Shown piece by piece: positions 33,583 to 45,144 of a stretch of 64,000 nt of DNA. The notes beneath the pieces are model-generated. The model ran no database searches and was not told the DNA's origin. It saw nothing but the letters and a program-made list of their open reading frames with translations. The translations under genes and the position numbers were made by a program. This DNA is from Salvator merianae (taxonomy: Eukaryota; Chordata; Lepidosauria; Squamata; Teiidae). How positions within the stretch are numbered: the stretch's first letter is position 1; each line of letters begins with the position of its first letter. The stretch spans positions 14,831,291 to 14,895,290 of the forward strand of contig QVOM02000001.1 of NCBI GenBank assembly GCA_003586115.2. Reading direction: 5' to 3'.

Positions 33583-35307
33583 TCTGAAGCTCCAGCAGAC
33601 TGGAATCACATCAGGCCATGCAGTGATGTCACTGCATGGCTCAAGGTGGCCACAAGCAGCCTCTTCTGCTCTAGGCTCCAAAAAAGACCAGGAGAGGCAG
33701 CTAGGAGCAAAGTGGGTTGCTCACCTTTCTCTAGGGGCAAACTCAGCTCTTGCGTAAGAGGGGGAGGGCCATTATGAATGGTTCACAAATTTTTTGAAAC
33801 TGTGTTTTGTATACCTGTAGCAAAAATCAATATAGCCTTGGGAGGCATTAAGAATAAGCTGCATTCTTCTCCTGCGGGAAACACAAAGTGTTCTAAGAAT
33901 CTAACCCTAAGCAAATAAAGAGAAACTGTTGTATGCGAAGTATAAAAAGAGAGAGAGAGATTAAAAATATAGCTTGAAATATAAGTTTGATGGGAGACCT
34001 GATTGAATTGGTTGAGAATCCTCTTACTTTTGTAATGGTTATATAGTCATTTCTTAGGGCCTGCCATATCTGCACTAGCATACATAGATTCCGGGATATA
34101 ATCTGGAATACGGCCCAGTGCAGAAAGGGTCTGTGACTAGAAAAGTATCATGAAGGCCATCTAGCCCAACCTCCTGCACAGTGAAGGAATCTGCCAAATC
34201 CTTCCCAGCCTATATTTGGAAACTTCCAGACAGTGTTTAGCTATTGCCTTTTTGCCAAGGCATTTTATATTATAATTTTTTCTTTATTTTAAATCCTAAA
34301 ATTTGCAAACAAACAAGCGGCACAGAGTTCCCTCAAGCAACTCATGCTACTGATGGAACAATCTTCCCATTTCCTGTCTTTGTCCACAGAATGCAGGTGT
34401 GTCTTAAGTATGGCCTGTGACAGCAGGAAATGGCTGCTGCAGCTGTTCTTTCATGCCTGTGACAGGGGCCTCAGGAGTTGATGGCTATGTGCTTTCTGGT
34501 CCAGGTTTCTTATCTCTGTTTCCCTCCCAAATGTATGTACACATGAATTATTTACGTCTGGCGAAGGGCTACAAAATTCATCCTCCCATTGAGTTTCCTT
34601 CCTTGTTTTATGTAGCTTGTGTTGCACAGTTATAATATGTGTTTATTTTCCTTTGCCAGGGGCATAGCCATCTTTGGGTGAGACCGACATTTTGCCACAA
34701 GGCCATGAGATAGGGTTACAAAGCCCCTCCTTCCCTCTGTCAGTCTTTCGTTTCTGCTAATCGGACTATTGGCAGAGGGAGAAATTGAGAGCGGGAATTC
34801 AGCAATGACTCTTCTTCCTTCCTGGCACTGCTCAACAATCCCAAGGCCTGTCTGACTTAGCACAGCGTTTAGCTGGTGTCTGAGCTAGTAGATTGCTGTT
34901 TACCCCAGAGAAGTCCTCTGCAAGACAGCCTGATGGAGCTTTCTCAGCACCATTAATCGAGAAGTTCCTGTTAGTGTGATCATTAGGGGTTTTATGGATG
35001 GAAAGGTTTTATGGACATAAAGGAATCAAACAGACTGGATGCTGCATCTTCTTATCCCATTTGTAGTGGGAGTTCTTGGCATAGAATCCCATCCTGACAA
35101 AAATAAATATTAATGGGTGAATAAGAAAAAGCACAACAGTCAATAGCTTATCCACTGAGTACATTATGTATAGCCAGACTCAGTACAGAAGCTGCACTAA
35201 ATGAAATGGAAGCCTTGAAGCTTGGATTGTTTGGGTTAGTAAAATGATCTGTATGTAGCCAGCCTGAAATACAATGCAAATCTGCAGGTGTTCAGATTAG
35301 AGAAAAA

Positions 35308-36142
35308 GGGCCTTTCTGTACAGAAAGACTCACGTTCGGAATCAATGGGTTTGCATCCAAATGTTGCTTACTTATCCCACTATATTTGGATATTCTGGAA
35401 TATCCATGCTTTATTTTGGAATATTCAAATATAGCGGAGTAAATAAGTGATGTCTGGATATAGCCTGGGACTCACTGATTCCGAACATGGGAAGGCGTGG
35501 GCAGGATCCATGCTGTCTGCATGATGCTGCTGGTCCAGACCAACCCATGTCACGGCCTCGAAACTTGTGTGAGCTTCATGTCTGCACTCCCATGCCTCCA
35601 AGGACTAGGAACAAACGTTCCTAGCCTTGGGGCCTCTGAGGGACAAATTTCAGTGACGCGTGATGGCATGCCACTGGCGTGCATCCCCCAATAGATCTGA
35701 ATACAGGAAGTGTACCTTCTGCATGCCTTCTGTATTCTGGATCAGGGCTGCTAGGCCCTTTCTGCACTTGGCCTTATTCCAGATTATATCTTGGAATAGG
35801 GATCCGCCATCTGCATGCTACTATGAACTATGGCAGGCCCCACCTGGGGCCTGCTATAATCTGCACTAGCATGTGGATAGCAGGTCCCTATTCTGGGATA
35901 TAATCAGGAATAAAGCCAAGTGCAGAAAGGGCCCTAGTCTTGCTGGTAGACCTGATCAAACGGGTCCACCAATATTCCCCATCGGGGCCTCCCTGATTGG
36001 GATCATGCTCCATCTAAAGCTGAAGGAGATATACCAGCAGGGGGCAGGATCTCATATACCCACATTAACATGCAGCTCAAGAGGCCCAGATGCTTACTAC
36101 ATAGGCCCTTAATCTGGATTAAGAGTCCATGCAGAAAGGCCC
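35308..36142. mobile_element. Family-C Harbinger-type MITE (interrupted by a 180-bp MITE)
   Basis: The ends GGGCCTTTCTGTACAG and CATGCAGAAAGGCCC are inverted repeats, flanked by AAA on both sides. Interior blocks match the 12837 copy (CTCCAAGGACTAGGA, CCCTTAATCTGGATTAAG). A different element sits at 35754-35933 with its own target duplication; without it and that duplication the host is about 652 bp. Confidence 0.78.
35754..35933. mobile_element. 180-bp Harbinger-type MITE, copy 1 (nested)
   Basis: The ends GGCCCTTTCTGCACTTGGC and CCAAGTGCAGAAAGGGCC are near-perfect inverted repeats; the palindrome extends through TTATTCCAGATTATATC / ATATAATCAGGAATAA. CTA lies on both sides. It is the same length as, and nearly identical to, the copy at 39725. 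Confidence 0.88.
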
Positions 36143-36229
36143 AAAGAAAGTTCCTGGAGCAAAACTAGGTTTGGGCTTTGAAAGTAATTAGGACTTTTAC
36201 AGCTTTTTATTGTCTGTGTTTACTCAGGA

Positions 36230-36727
36230 ATGATATTGATTTTAGTGTAACTGACCCTGCTATCCTGATGTTATCCTGGTGCAGGCTGCCCTGTACTAGG
36301 ATATGTAATCTATCAGAAGATGGGACAGATTGCTCCTGGCATGGAACATGGCTGTCTGCATTGGAATAACCTGTTTCACACCATGCCAACTCCAAAGCTC
36401 ATGCCAGCTCCAAAGCCAGTGCAGGGGGCCTCTGAATGCTCCAGAAGCCATGAATGAAAGGTCCTGGCCTTCAGAGCTCGGGGGGGGGGGGATCTCGATA
36501 GCACACCTTGTTGTGCCACTGAAATAGTATACTGGACCATGGAGGAGTGCTGTCCGCACAACTCCATAATTCAGTATACCACCCCCTAGAGATCACTTTG
36601 AGATCTATTGGTGAATTGGACTAGGACACCATTTTGAATTAGGCTGTTTGGTGTATGCTCTGTCCTGTGCAGATGGAGGTACTAGGAGGGTAAGGGGCCT
36701 CCCTTATGGCAAGTACAGAAAGACCCT
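36230..36727. mobile_element. Diverged family-C-like element
   Basis: The right end GTACAGAAAGACCC and interior ATAGTATACTGGACCATGG and GTACTAGGAGGG resemble family C and the 12.7-kb fragment. The left end is not resolved. Confidence 0.4.
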
Positions 36728-37263
36728 GTCTTGCAGATCAATGAGCACAAGAATGCTAGGTTTACTGCCAAGCGAGTAGTACATTGCTTACCTGAGGTAG
36801 TCACAATGTTATTTGCTTCCATTTACTAGATCTCAGAATAAGCAATATAAGGGGTTAACACTGTGAGGAAGAACCATTTCAAGTCTGTAGGAATTCAGTG
36901 ACACAGAGCAGGAAGTTGGGCAGCCAACAGCTGTCAGTTCGTTGGCAATGAATGGCACAGAGGGATGGGAAGGGGAAGGCCATCATTCCTTCACAAAGCA
37001 CTTCTGAGCTGACAACCTTTTGGCCTTCCTTGCATGTGTTTCCCATAGCTGCTTCTTCCCTTCAGGGTAGGGAGGAGGCAGCATCTGCAAGGGTGCCAAC
37101 TCACTCCAATCCCTTATTACAAATGCCATGTGGATGTTGGTTAGCTTATTGACACAACTTGAAGTTGTTTTTGTTACAGAGGTTGTCAAATCTTTTGCAG
37201 CTTTATACTTGCCAGTTTATGGGCACACCCCATTGATTCCCTTATGAGGATTACTGGTACCCA

Positions 37264-37629
37264 TTGACGTCTAGGTCTACTGGGAGATCAGCAGACCCCG
37301 GTCCTGAACACAGAAGCGTGCAGAAGGCACGCCTCTGTGTTTGGGATAACTGGGGGACCCATTTCAGTGATGCACTGAAAGGCACTGCTGAAATGGCTCC
37401 ATTGATGACTCTGAGGCTAGGAACCTTTGTTCATAGCCCTTTGGAGTACTTGGAACCCAGCCCCAAAGACTGCATGATTTTCAGGGCTGTGGTGGGGCTG
37501 GTCTGGACCAGTGCCATTGTACAGACAGCGCTGCTCCAGACCACAAATTTCCATGGTCTGAAAGAGCTGGTCTGGGTAGTCCAGACTCACTGGTTTAGAC
37601 CATGGAGAGGTCAGTGCAGAAGGACCTAA
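37264..37629. mobile_element. Family-D inverted-repeat element, diverged
   Basis: GAGGCTAGGAACCTTTGTTC, CTTGGAACCCAGCCCCAAAG and the right end GTGCAGAAGGACC are shared with the copy at 40153-40462. Left end uncertain. Confidence 0.45.
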
Positions 37630-39055
37630 GAAGCTACGATTTAACCCAGCAGGAGCATACAAGGAAGCCAAATCCAAGTATAGTTTTCAAGTGGGGTGGT
37701 GGTTGAAAGAAACAACTGATAAATCAAAGACAGGAGGGTCAGGTGACATCCTCTTTCACCTCACCTGATCCCCCCCAAAAAACAGCAGCCTGATTTATAA
37801 CATGGGCAAAGTGGAAAATCATTTACTCTGTTGGAAGATTAGTTTAATGAATCTAAGGCTGCATTCTGACACGGCATTTAATCAGTGTATAGGACATCTT
37901 CAGTTCCCACTGGCTCGACATGATCTTGCCTTTCTGCAGTTTTTCTGGACTAAATTGGTGAAATCCAGACTACTTTGCATTTGGATTTAATGAGTTCTCA
38001 AGCCATTCCAGATCACTAGCCTGCTTTACTTTACGATGTGAGAACATGGAAGGAGACTATTTGGGAGGGACTGTACTTTTTGGGGGGCATGTAGAAGGAG
38101 AGCTTCCCATTTCCTGCTGTCCAATGACAGACTTTGTGGGTGGGCAGGAAGTTTAATAGTTTCTTCCGCCTCCATTATCCCCCTTCCTCCAATGCCAGGA
38201 GAAAACTGTCCTTCATTTTATTTTGCTAAACTGTGGTCCTTTCTCTTCTTTATCCCCCATTTGACACCGCCAGGAAGAAATTAAAGGCTTCCTCCACTTC
38301 TGTCTGCTGATTAAACAAAAAAACAGACTATGCCTCTTTGGGGGTGCAGTCCTCTTGCCCCAACAAAAAACCCACTCAGTATCAGTTTTGCTGTTGGCAG
38401 CACACAGCTACATAGTGGGACACATGCCGCTGTGGATGTCTTGGCGGGAGGTGAGGCAGAGTCCGTTTGCTGGCCATTAACTACACTATCATGATAATAG
38501 AGCCCCCCCCCCCTATGTTTCTCCCTCTTCATGGACCTCTCCCTGCTTTTGCGCTTCTCTTAGATTGCACAATTGTGCAAAAGTGCAATTGCAATGGAAC
38601 AGAAATCACCATCTGACCTTTAAGAAGCTTTATTGTGAGGTATACATGGTATTAAAGTTCTGCTTGTGTAGATACAGGCTGGAGGGGGAGAAGGAGCAAA
38701 TGGCAAATGACTAGTAACACCAAGGAAATCCATGTTCTCAGGCAGCAGCGGGAACATATGGAGGGTGGAGCTTGACTTGCCTGCCCCTGTGAAGTCAAGA
38801 TTTGAACATTGGGACTGCAGCCAATCACTGACTGCACAGGGAGGGGAATTTGGCAAGGGGTGGCGGCAGAAAAGGTATGGTTTCCCCGTGCCAAGCACAG
38901 GAAACATCAGTGTGAGAATGAGCAAGTCCAAAGTGAGTCCATGTTAACATGTGGAAACGATCAGAAGATGAATTCAATCCTCATACCCTTCCAATACAGA
39001 TTAAATTTACAATGTGAGACTGCACCTTAATTTTGGCAAAAAGATCTCTCTTGTT

Positions 39056-39250
39056 GAATTCACACCTAAGTTTTAATCCAGCTTCTGTTCACCTTCAGGG
39101 TGAGAAAACACAGTAGCAAAGTGATTCCTCATTGTCTTTCTGCATTACCTAATCTAGAGGTGTATTTTCTGAGTTAGATAATGCTGAAAGAAAACAGCTT
39201 GTCACTTTGCTGAAAGCGGACTGAACCTGGATTACAATTTAAGAGTGAAT
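39056..39250. mobile_element. Family-E element
   Basis: TTCACACCTAAGTTTTAATC at the left matches 26976, and GGATTACAATTTAAGAGTGAA at the right is its inverted partner. End bases are worn. Confidence 0.6.
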
Positions 39251-39479
39251 GTACTCTTTCTTTCCAACTTCATATCAAATCAAGAAAAGGAGGAGGAGAA
39301 GAAAGGGGGCTTTGCTGCACAATATTAAACCAAGAAGAATTTTAGGGCCTTTTTGCAGTGCTGCTTAGGCAAGATCAGAGAGGAGATTATGGGCCTCCCT
39401 TCTGCACAGTAATGCAAAATATGGCAGGCTCCACCTGCCTCTGGTATGCTCCATCCTCATCAGTACACAATCCAGATCA

Positions 39480-40153
39480 AGGCTTGACTGAAATATATAA
39501 AATCATGCATGAAATGGAAAAGGTGGACAAAGAAAAAATATCTTCTCTATTGCACAACACTAGGACCAGGGGGCACTCTATGGAGCTGATGCGTAGGAGA
39601 CTTAGGACCGACAAGCGGAAGTATTTTTTTCACTTAGAGGGTCATCGATCTATGAAATTTGCTACTAGAAGAGGAGGTGGCAGCAAGCCAGCCTGGATAG
39701 CTTTAAGAACAGATTGGACAGATTGGCCCTTTCTGCACTTGGCCTTATTCCAGATTATATCTTGAAATAGGGATCTGCCATCTGCATGCTACTATGAACT
39801 ATGGCAAGCCCCATCTGGGGCCTGCTATAATCTGCACTAGCATGTGGATAGCAGGTCCCTATTCTGGGATATAGTCCAGAATAAACCCAAGTGCAGAAAG
39901 GGCCATTCATGGAGGTCAGGTGTATCAATGGCTACTAGAATGGATGCCTAGGTACTACCTCCAGGTTGGAAAGACAGACAGGATGCTTCTAAAGGACATT
40001 TGCAAGGAGTTGAGAGCAGGTGAAAGTTTTGCCTTTTCATTCTGCTTGACAATGCCCAGAAGCAATTGGTGGGCCACTGTGTCAGACAGGATGCTGGACT
40101 AGATGGGCCGTGGCCTGATCCAGCAGGGCTCCTCTTACGTTCTTACGTTCTAA
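39480..40153 (+). mobile_element. CR1-type LINE 3' end, interrupted by a MITE
   Basis: The translation LTEIYKIMHEMEKVDKEK and later LRTDKRKYFFHLEGH matches the same LINE family as 18668-20282. The 3' end reads GACAGGATGCTGGACTAGAT and TCCAGCAGGGCTCCTCTTAC followed by GTTCTTACG units. The 180-bp MITE at 39725-39904 splits it. Confidence 0.8.
39725..39904. mobile_element. 180-bp Harbinger-type MITE, copy 2 (inside CR1)
   Basis: Same ends and length as 35754-35933, flanked by ATT on both sides (39722-39724 and 39905-39907). The unoccupied form of the target can be read in the related LINE tail near 56535 (GACCAATTCATGGAGG), where ATT occurs once. Confidence 0.9.
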
Positions 40154-40462
40154 GGGGCCCTTGATCTGAATCACTTGAGACCAGTGTGGCCTAGTCTGGA
40201 ACATTGAACACGCTGCTAAAATGGGTTCCCCAGCATCTCTGAGGCTAGGAACATTTGTTCTTAACTCTTCAGAGCCCTTGGAGCCCAGCCTCAAAGCTTA
40301 TGCAAGCTTAGGGGGCAATGTAAGGGCTGCTCCGGGCCAGCACTGTCATGCAGATGCTGCTGTTCCAGTGCATGCCTCGCCTATGGTCCAGACTAGTGGG
40401 CCTCTCTAGTCCAGACCCATTGGTTTGGATCATAGCCTTTTGGAGCAGAAAGTCCTTTAAAA
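40153..40462. mobile_element. Family-D inverted-repeat element
   Basis: It starts at the end of the CR1 tail with GGGGCCCTTGATCTG and ends with GGAGCAGAAAGTCC. Interior wording is shared with 37264-37629. Ends approximate. Confidence 0.45.
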
Positions 40463-40800
40463 AATGTGGAGGATGTTCATTTACAACACGACTTCAACTA
40501 ATATACAGCAACATAAAGCAAATGTTTTGGGAGAAACTCCTTAGATTACAGTATTTTAAAGCAATTTGAAAAGAAAGGGCTTGAAGGTTTCTTGCAAGAT
40601 CACTTTGTGAACTGCAGATACTCTTGCCTATATAGATAGTCTCATGGAATTCAGTAGAAGTGATTTCTGAGCAGAAATGTGCAGGATTGTGTTGTTCATT
40701 TCTAATATGTTACAGACTTTTGTTGCAACAAACTGATACTGTTTGATCATCTATCCATCTGTTTGTATTGTTCTGGATAAATAGATTGGAAGCATCATAT

Positions 40801-41380
40801 GGCGTTTTTGTACTTTCCATCTTAGAATGGAATAATTATCTTATTCTAAGGTGGAATGGACCACGCAATGCGGACACTGTCTGCACTATTTGGCCAGAAA
40901 CATTATCTGAAGTTGCCTACTAGCATTTGTGGTGTGTGGACCGGCCGCTGCCATGGTGACCAGCAGCGCTGTGCAGCATGAAGGTGTGCGCAACCGCAAT
41001 CACCCAATCAGGCCCATGTGATGCCCCAATCAGGCCTGCTCAATCCTTCGATTGGTCCTGCGCAATTTGACATCAACTGGGGCATCGTGCAGGCCCAGTC
41101 GCCCAGGCCTGATATAACCTGATTGCCCAATCGTGCAGGCACAATCTGTTGATCACACTGGCCCAGTTGCCGCCGCCCCACCATGTTAGTGCAAATGCAC
41201 CTTACCAGGAGGTGACTATCAACTCGTGGTAAAGTTGTGGAGCACTGATTAGTGCTCCACAGGCATCCATGATTGGGAGTGGCTATAACCTGCTCCCAGC
41301 CACTCAGGCCTCCGCAAGGTGCAGACACACTTGGCTAGCAAGCGTGCTTGCCGCTTGCTAGCAGCAAGTGTGAAAAGTCC
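40801..41380. mobile_element. Family-A element
   Basis: The left GGCGTTTTTGTACTTTCCATC leads into TTAGAATGGAATAATTATCT and its inverse; the right end is AAGTGTGAAAAGTCC. The interior has AAAGTTGTGGAGCACTGATT and a CAATCAGGCC-rich block with several near-repeats at 40995-41150. TAT lies on the left only. Confidence 0.6.
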
Positions 41381-41883
41381 CATACAGTACTACCTTGCTG
41401 ACTTAGCTGGAGGACTCTGAAATTCACATTCCAAGATGTGTTTGCAAGATTCTAATAGTCTGTATTCACATGTAGCAAAAAAAGCAGCTTAAAAGTGCCT
41501 TGGGGATGGTAGCATGTGGCCCTCATGTTCTCATCCCATCTCTAATCCCCTTTGTCTGGTCTAGAATGTTCATGAAATGGAGAGGGGCAGACTGGTGTGT
41601 GAATAATCCCATCTGTGAACCTTTTCTTAACTGCCTCAGAGGTGGGTTTTTTGTTTTGTTTTTTTACTGTGTGTGATCGCAGCCGATTAGAATTACAAGG
41701 CAATGAAGGCAACAAGGCAAGTCATTTAAGTAAATGCTTGCACACTAAACAAATACGTAAACAAAACATTTTCTCAGTGATTCTGCTAAGAAACTCAATA
41801 ATTTCAAGTGAAGATTATAGGTATTGAATTGTTTAGCAAGCATGTCTGCCACTGCTTTTTCTATCAGGAGCAGAACAAATGTA

Positions 41884-41992
41884 AGGTGCCTCCAGATGCT
41901 AGTTAAAAACCATAGTTTTCCTGGGGCTTTATTGGGATTGCCACACATACTATGGCAATCCCAATAGACTCCCAGGATAGGGCACTAAAAAA
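41884..41992. mobile_element. Family-B fragment
   Basis: GGTGCCTCCAGATGCTAG at the left and a palindrome around TGGGATTGCCACACA / ATGGCAATCCCAATA. Confidence 0.55.
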
Positions 41993-42014
41993 ATGCAGTA
42001 AAGGCATGATGGAA

Positions 42015-42456
42015 GGGGTGCCTCTAGACGGTGAGAGGAAATTGCAGGATCTTGTTTAGATGCCGCAGTCACTACTCACAGCTCCTGCCAAACAGCAGGA
42101 GGCAGTCCTGGGGCAAACCTGGGCTCTTTCAAACCTGGGCTCTGGCATTTCCCCATGGAACTGCTGCACTTGCAAAAGTACCCGGATGTAGGAAGCACCT
42201 GCCCACTTCCCTTTGTTTTTTCCATGTGCTTCCTGCATCCGGGTACTTTTGTAAGAGCCACGGTTCCAAGAACAAACGACAGACACGGTAAACAATCTGG
42301 CCTGATGGGAAAGCTGTTGTCAGAGCTGGATTTTTCCTCATGCCTATATTGCAATTTTCTGGTGCCCTCTCCCTGGAGTATACTGGGACGGTATGTATGG
42401 CAATCCCAATGTAGTCCCAGGAAAATAACAATTTTTAAACCACATCTGGAGGCACC
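42015..42456. mobile_element. Family-B inverted-repeat element
   Basis: The ends GGGGTGCCTCTAGACG and CCACATCTGGAGGCACC are inverted. Interior repeats in opposite orientation include AAAGTACCCGGATG at 42175 and CATCCGGGTACTTTT at 42237, a long internal hairpin with AGGAAGCACCTGCCCACTTC. Non-coding. Confidence 0.65.
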
Positions 42457-43082
42457 TAAAATCTAGCTCTGATGTCAGGTTTGCCTAATTTCTTGTTTCT
42501 CTAGGAGGTGGAAGTTTCATGGAAGGCACTCATGGGTTTATTCTGTTCACTTCTATGTGGCTTGGTTTGGACTGACTAAATTTTGCAGGGAGATCATACA
42601 AATGTGGACATTGTTCCCACAGCGACCTCCAGAGAAGTCCACATAGGAGCAGCATCACACTACACAAACATCCTGCTAAGCTGGTGCAACTTTGCACAAA
42701 TCTTGTGAAAAACGTGGGCCATCTTTTAAACATTCCATCAACTCCCAATATTGCAAAACTTGCAATGCTGGGATTTGTGCAGAACGTTTGTGCAATCAAC
42801 CCACAAAATCTGGTAAGTGTGAATGACATGAGTGTGTTTATTCAGTGGAATTTGCTTACAGGAAAGTTTATGTAGAGCATCATTCACCATACCTAAGATC
42901 CTTTTCAGTCATTTGGGCTATTTATTCTGGAAATGTCTATGATACATCTTCACTGGCATTTCCATGAACTGCCTATGTTAACATGTGTGAGAACTGTGGC
43001 TAACAGAATGAGTCTACTAACTTGGTTGGTTGTTCAGTCTGTCTATAGACTGTTATTTAATTTTATGTTTAGAAAATCAATG

Positions 43083-43227
43083 CTTTAATTCATGTTCTCC
43101 TCCACTGGAGATCTTCAAGGAGAGGCTTGACAGATGGTCTGGGATGGTTTAGTGAATCCTGCACTGAGCAGGGAGTTAGACTTGATGACCTTAGAAGTCC
43201 CTTCCAATTCTACGATTCTATGGTTCT
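43083..43227 (+). mobile_element. CR1 LINE 3' terminus
   Basis: CTGGAGATCTTCAAGGAGAG through TTAGACTTGATGACCTTAGA and the tail TTCTACGATTCTATGG match the CR1 end at 29100-29275. Confidence 0.85.
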
Positions 43228-43235
43228 TATGTATG

Positions 43236-43310
43236 GGAAGGAGTGACTGTAGCTCAGTGGTGGAGCATTTGCTTGGCATGAAGAAGGTCCCAGGTTTAGT
43301 CCCTGGATTG
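43236..43310 (+). mobile_element. tRNA-derived SINE head
   Basis: GACTGTAGCTCAGTGGTGGA is a good A box and CCCAGGTTTAGTCCCTGG a slightly worn B box. This is a retroposed copy rather than a tRNA gene, because the arms do not pair. Confidence 0.65.
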
Positions 43311-44855
43311 TGCCCTGAATGAGGTCATTGCAAACTACTTCTGTATTGTCCATATAGTCACCAGAAATTGAGCTGAACGTGAGAGTGTTTTTACCCCTCT
43401 GTTTTCACTGAGCAGGAGAAGGTAACTTTAAACGTCTGATAAAGACTGCTGTGCCTTCTGTAAATATTGGCTTTACTGTAGAACATAAATATAACTGAAA
43501 GGATGCCCACACAGAGCAGCTTACCTGTCTTACCACATCAAATTTGCAAAGCGAGAGAAGGGGACTTTGAACCTCCAGCCAATCTACAAAGCAAGGACCG
43601 CTGCCAGTTTCACATCTGTGGGCGAATTTCCTGCTCTGAAAAGAAACACATCTTGCCATTAAAATAGTATACAGAGGCCATTTTCATGGTTGTTGTTCCG
43701 CACCCCACCTGTGGTCACTTTCCTGCAAAAACTATAGGGCGTCTTAGCAATCAGGCAGCAAACCCATGATTGTGTGAGGACTTTCCACTGAACTTCAACA
43801 GGACAACAGAACAGACAAGGAGACTCAGATCAGATCCCCACAGTCAATCTTTGGCCGCAGCCACACTTCAAGAAAGTAGTCTGTGTTATTTGGCAAGTCA
43901 GATTCAAAACGTACCAGCCCTGATAACACCTAACACCCGAAAATCCATCCTCAATTTGGGCTTCACTGCTCACACCTTCCTTTTTCCATCCTCAGTCTCC
44001 TTAAACAGTGCCTTTTATGTCTCCACCCCTTTCCACCTTAGTGCCTCTCCCTTCGCTCTGATAGGATCATTTCTTGTCAATCAAGCTTTTGCATGTGTGT
44101 GGGGGGGGAGACCTACCATGGCTGTCAGCCTCCACACCATCCCCTCACTTCCCAACCATGTCCTTATAGGTTGGACTCTGCCTGGCCAGAGAATGAAACA
44201 CCATTGTTTTTTCTTTTTGTGTGAAGAATGATGGAGGGAGATCCCCAGGGTCATGCCATTTTTGGTGTCAGCCATAAGCCAATCATTGCCCGTTTTCACA
44301 GGGTGAACTGAGCTTCAGCCAGGTATGCACTTCATACCAAAAATAGCTACGTGTTTTTCCTCCTGCCATGAGGAAGATGAACTATTGGGCAAGTTAGCCA
44401 AGCCCAAGAATTGACCCATGGCGGCTCACTTCAGCAACCTCACAGGGTGGTCACGCAAAAAGACTGTTCCCCAGATGATCATAAATACACACACGTCGAG
44501 ATTTGTGCAGAAACCCTCCATTCATTTTATATGTGTAATTCTGCATTTACACATTTGCGTAAAACTGCCTTTTTAAAAGAAAAAAATCAATGGTGAAAGC
44601 CCTTTGCTCTGTGTGCATTCTGAAAGTTAACTATTGAGGAGGTCTGGTGGCACAGTAGAGGAAGGAAGAAGGGGGCAATGGGACCAACTCCAGGTAATGC
44701 CCACACATCTCACATTGGCCAAGAGGAAAAGGGAAATTCACCTGCGACCACCCACTACAGGACGGTTCAGCCCCTTTAGTTCTCTTCTGCAGCCACACCT
44801 TTAAAAGTAAAAATGGAGTAAAGCACTATAATGTTTTCAGAGCTGTGATTATTGT

Positions 44856-44903
44856 CTTTTTATATTAAATAATCAGCTAGCATTTGTGTCTTGAGATGTT
44901 AAT
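44856..44903 (+). promoter_or_regulatory. Possible alternative MYO1A promoter elements
   Basis: TTTTTATATTAAAT (TATA- or CDX2-like) and GTTAAT (HNF1 half-site) lie 60-110 bases before the first coding exon. If used, transcription could start here without the distant exon. The consensus acceptor at 44964 argues for splicing. Confidence 0.2.
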
Positions 44904-45024
44904 TTGTTATTTTGGTTGTGTATTAAGCGAATTCAAGGCAACAAAACTTCTGTTTTTCTGGCAGGATCCTCAACCGGCTTGCAGATTGTCACTGGTGTTT
45001 GAAATTCCCATCATCCCTGAAGCC

Positions 45025-45144
45025 ATGGAGACCATAGCTATGCTCGACACCATTGGGGTGGGAGACATGGTGTTATTGGATCCTCTAACTGAAGATACAT
45101 TGATGAAGAACCTGGAGGAACGCTTTCATCATAAGGAGATCTAT
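45025..45144 (+). CDS. MYO1A: MYO1A coding exon 1 (start of class I myosin motor)
   Basis: MYO1A (brush-border myosin I) is an actin motor that links microvillar core actin to the apical membrane of enterocytes. The exon follows acceptor TTTTTCTGGCAG at 44964, so bases 44965-45024 are 5' UTR. The ATG at 45025 has a GCCATGG context and gives residues 1-40, ending KEIY before donor GTAAGA. All 13 exons here join in frame to 426 residues. Support for MYO1A over its close relative MYO1B: LTEDTLMKNL, NVVISVNPYQ, KGEQVN, FQASGTEACGIQ and ALCSRTVE. However, the N-terminus (METIAMLDTIGVGDMVLL) is longer than human MYO1A and resembles MYO1B. An in-frame ATG at 45040 would remove five residues. The neck (IQ) and tail are past the right edge. 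Confidence 0.85.

Larger units (their letters stand above)
24430..44964 (+). other. Possible 20.5-kb MYO1A intron 1 or intergenic region
   Basis: If the candidate first exon is right, this is the first intron; if not, it is intergenic. No host coding exon was recognised in it. Most recognisable sequence is mobile DNA, listed separately. Stretches such as 29300-30290, 33590-35300 and 37640-39050 hold no feature I can name. Confidence 0.4.

Noticed and set aside
39480..40153. A host gene frame of 135 codons
   Set aside because: It is a CR1-type LINE tail continuing into an inserted MITE.
43236..43310. A tRNA gene
   Set aside because: A and B boxes are present but acceptor and anticodon arms do not pair; it is a SINE head.
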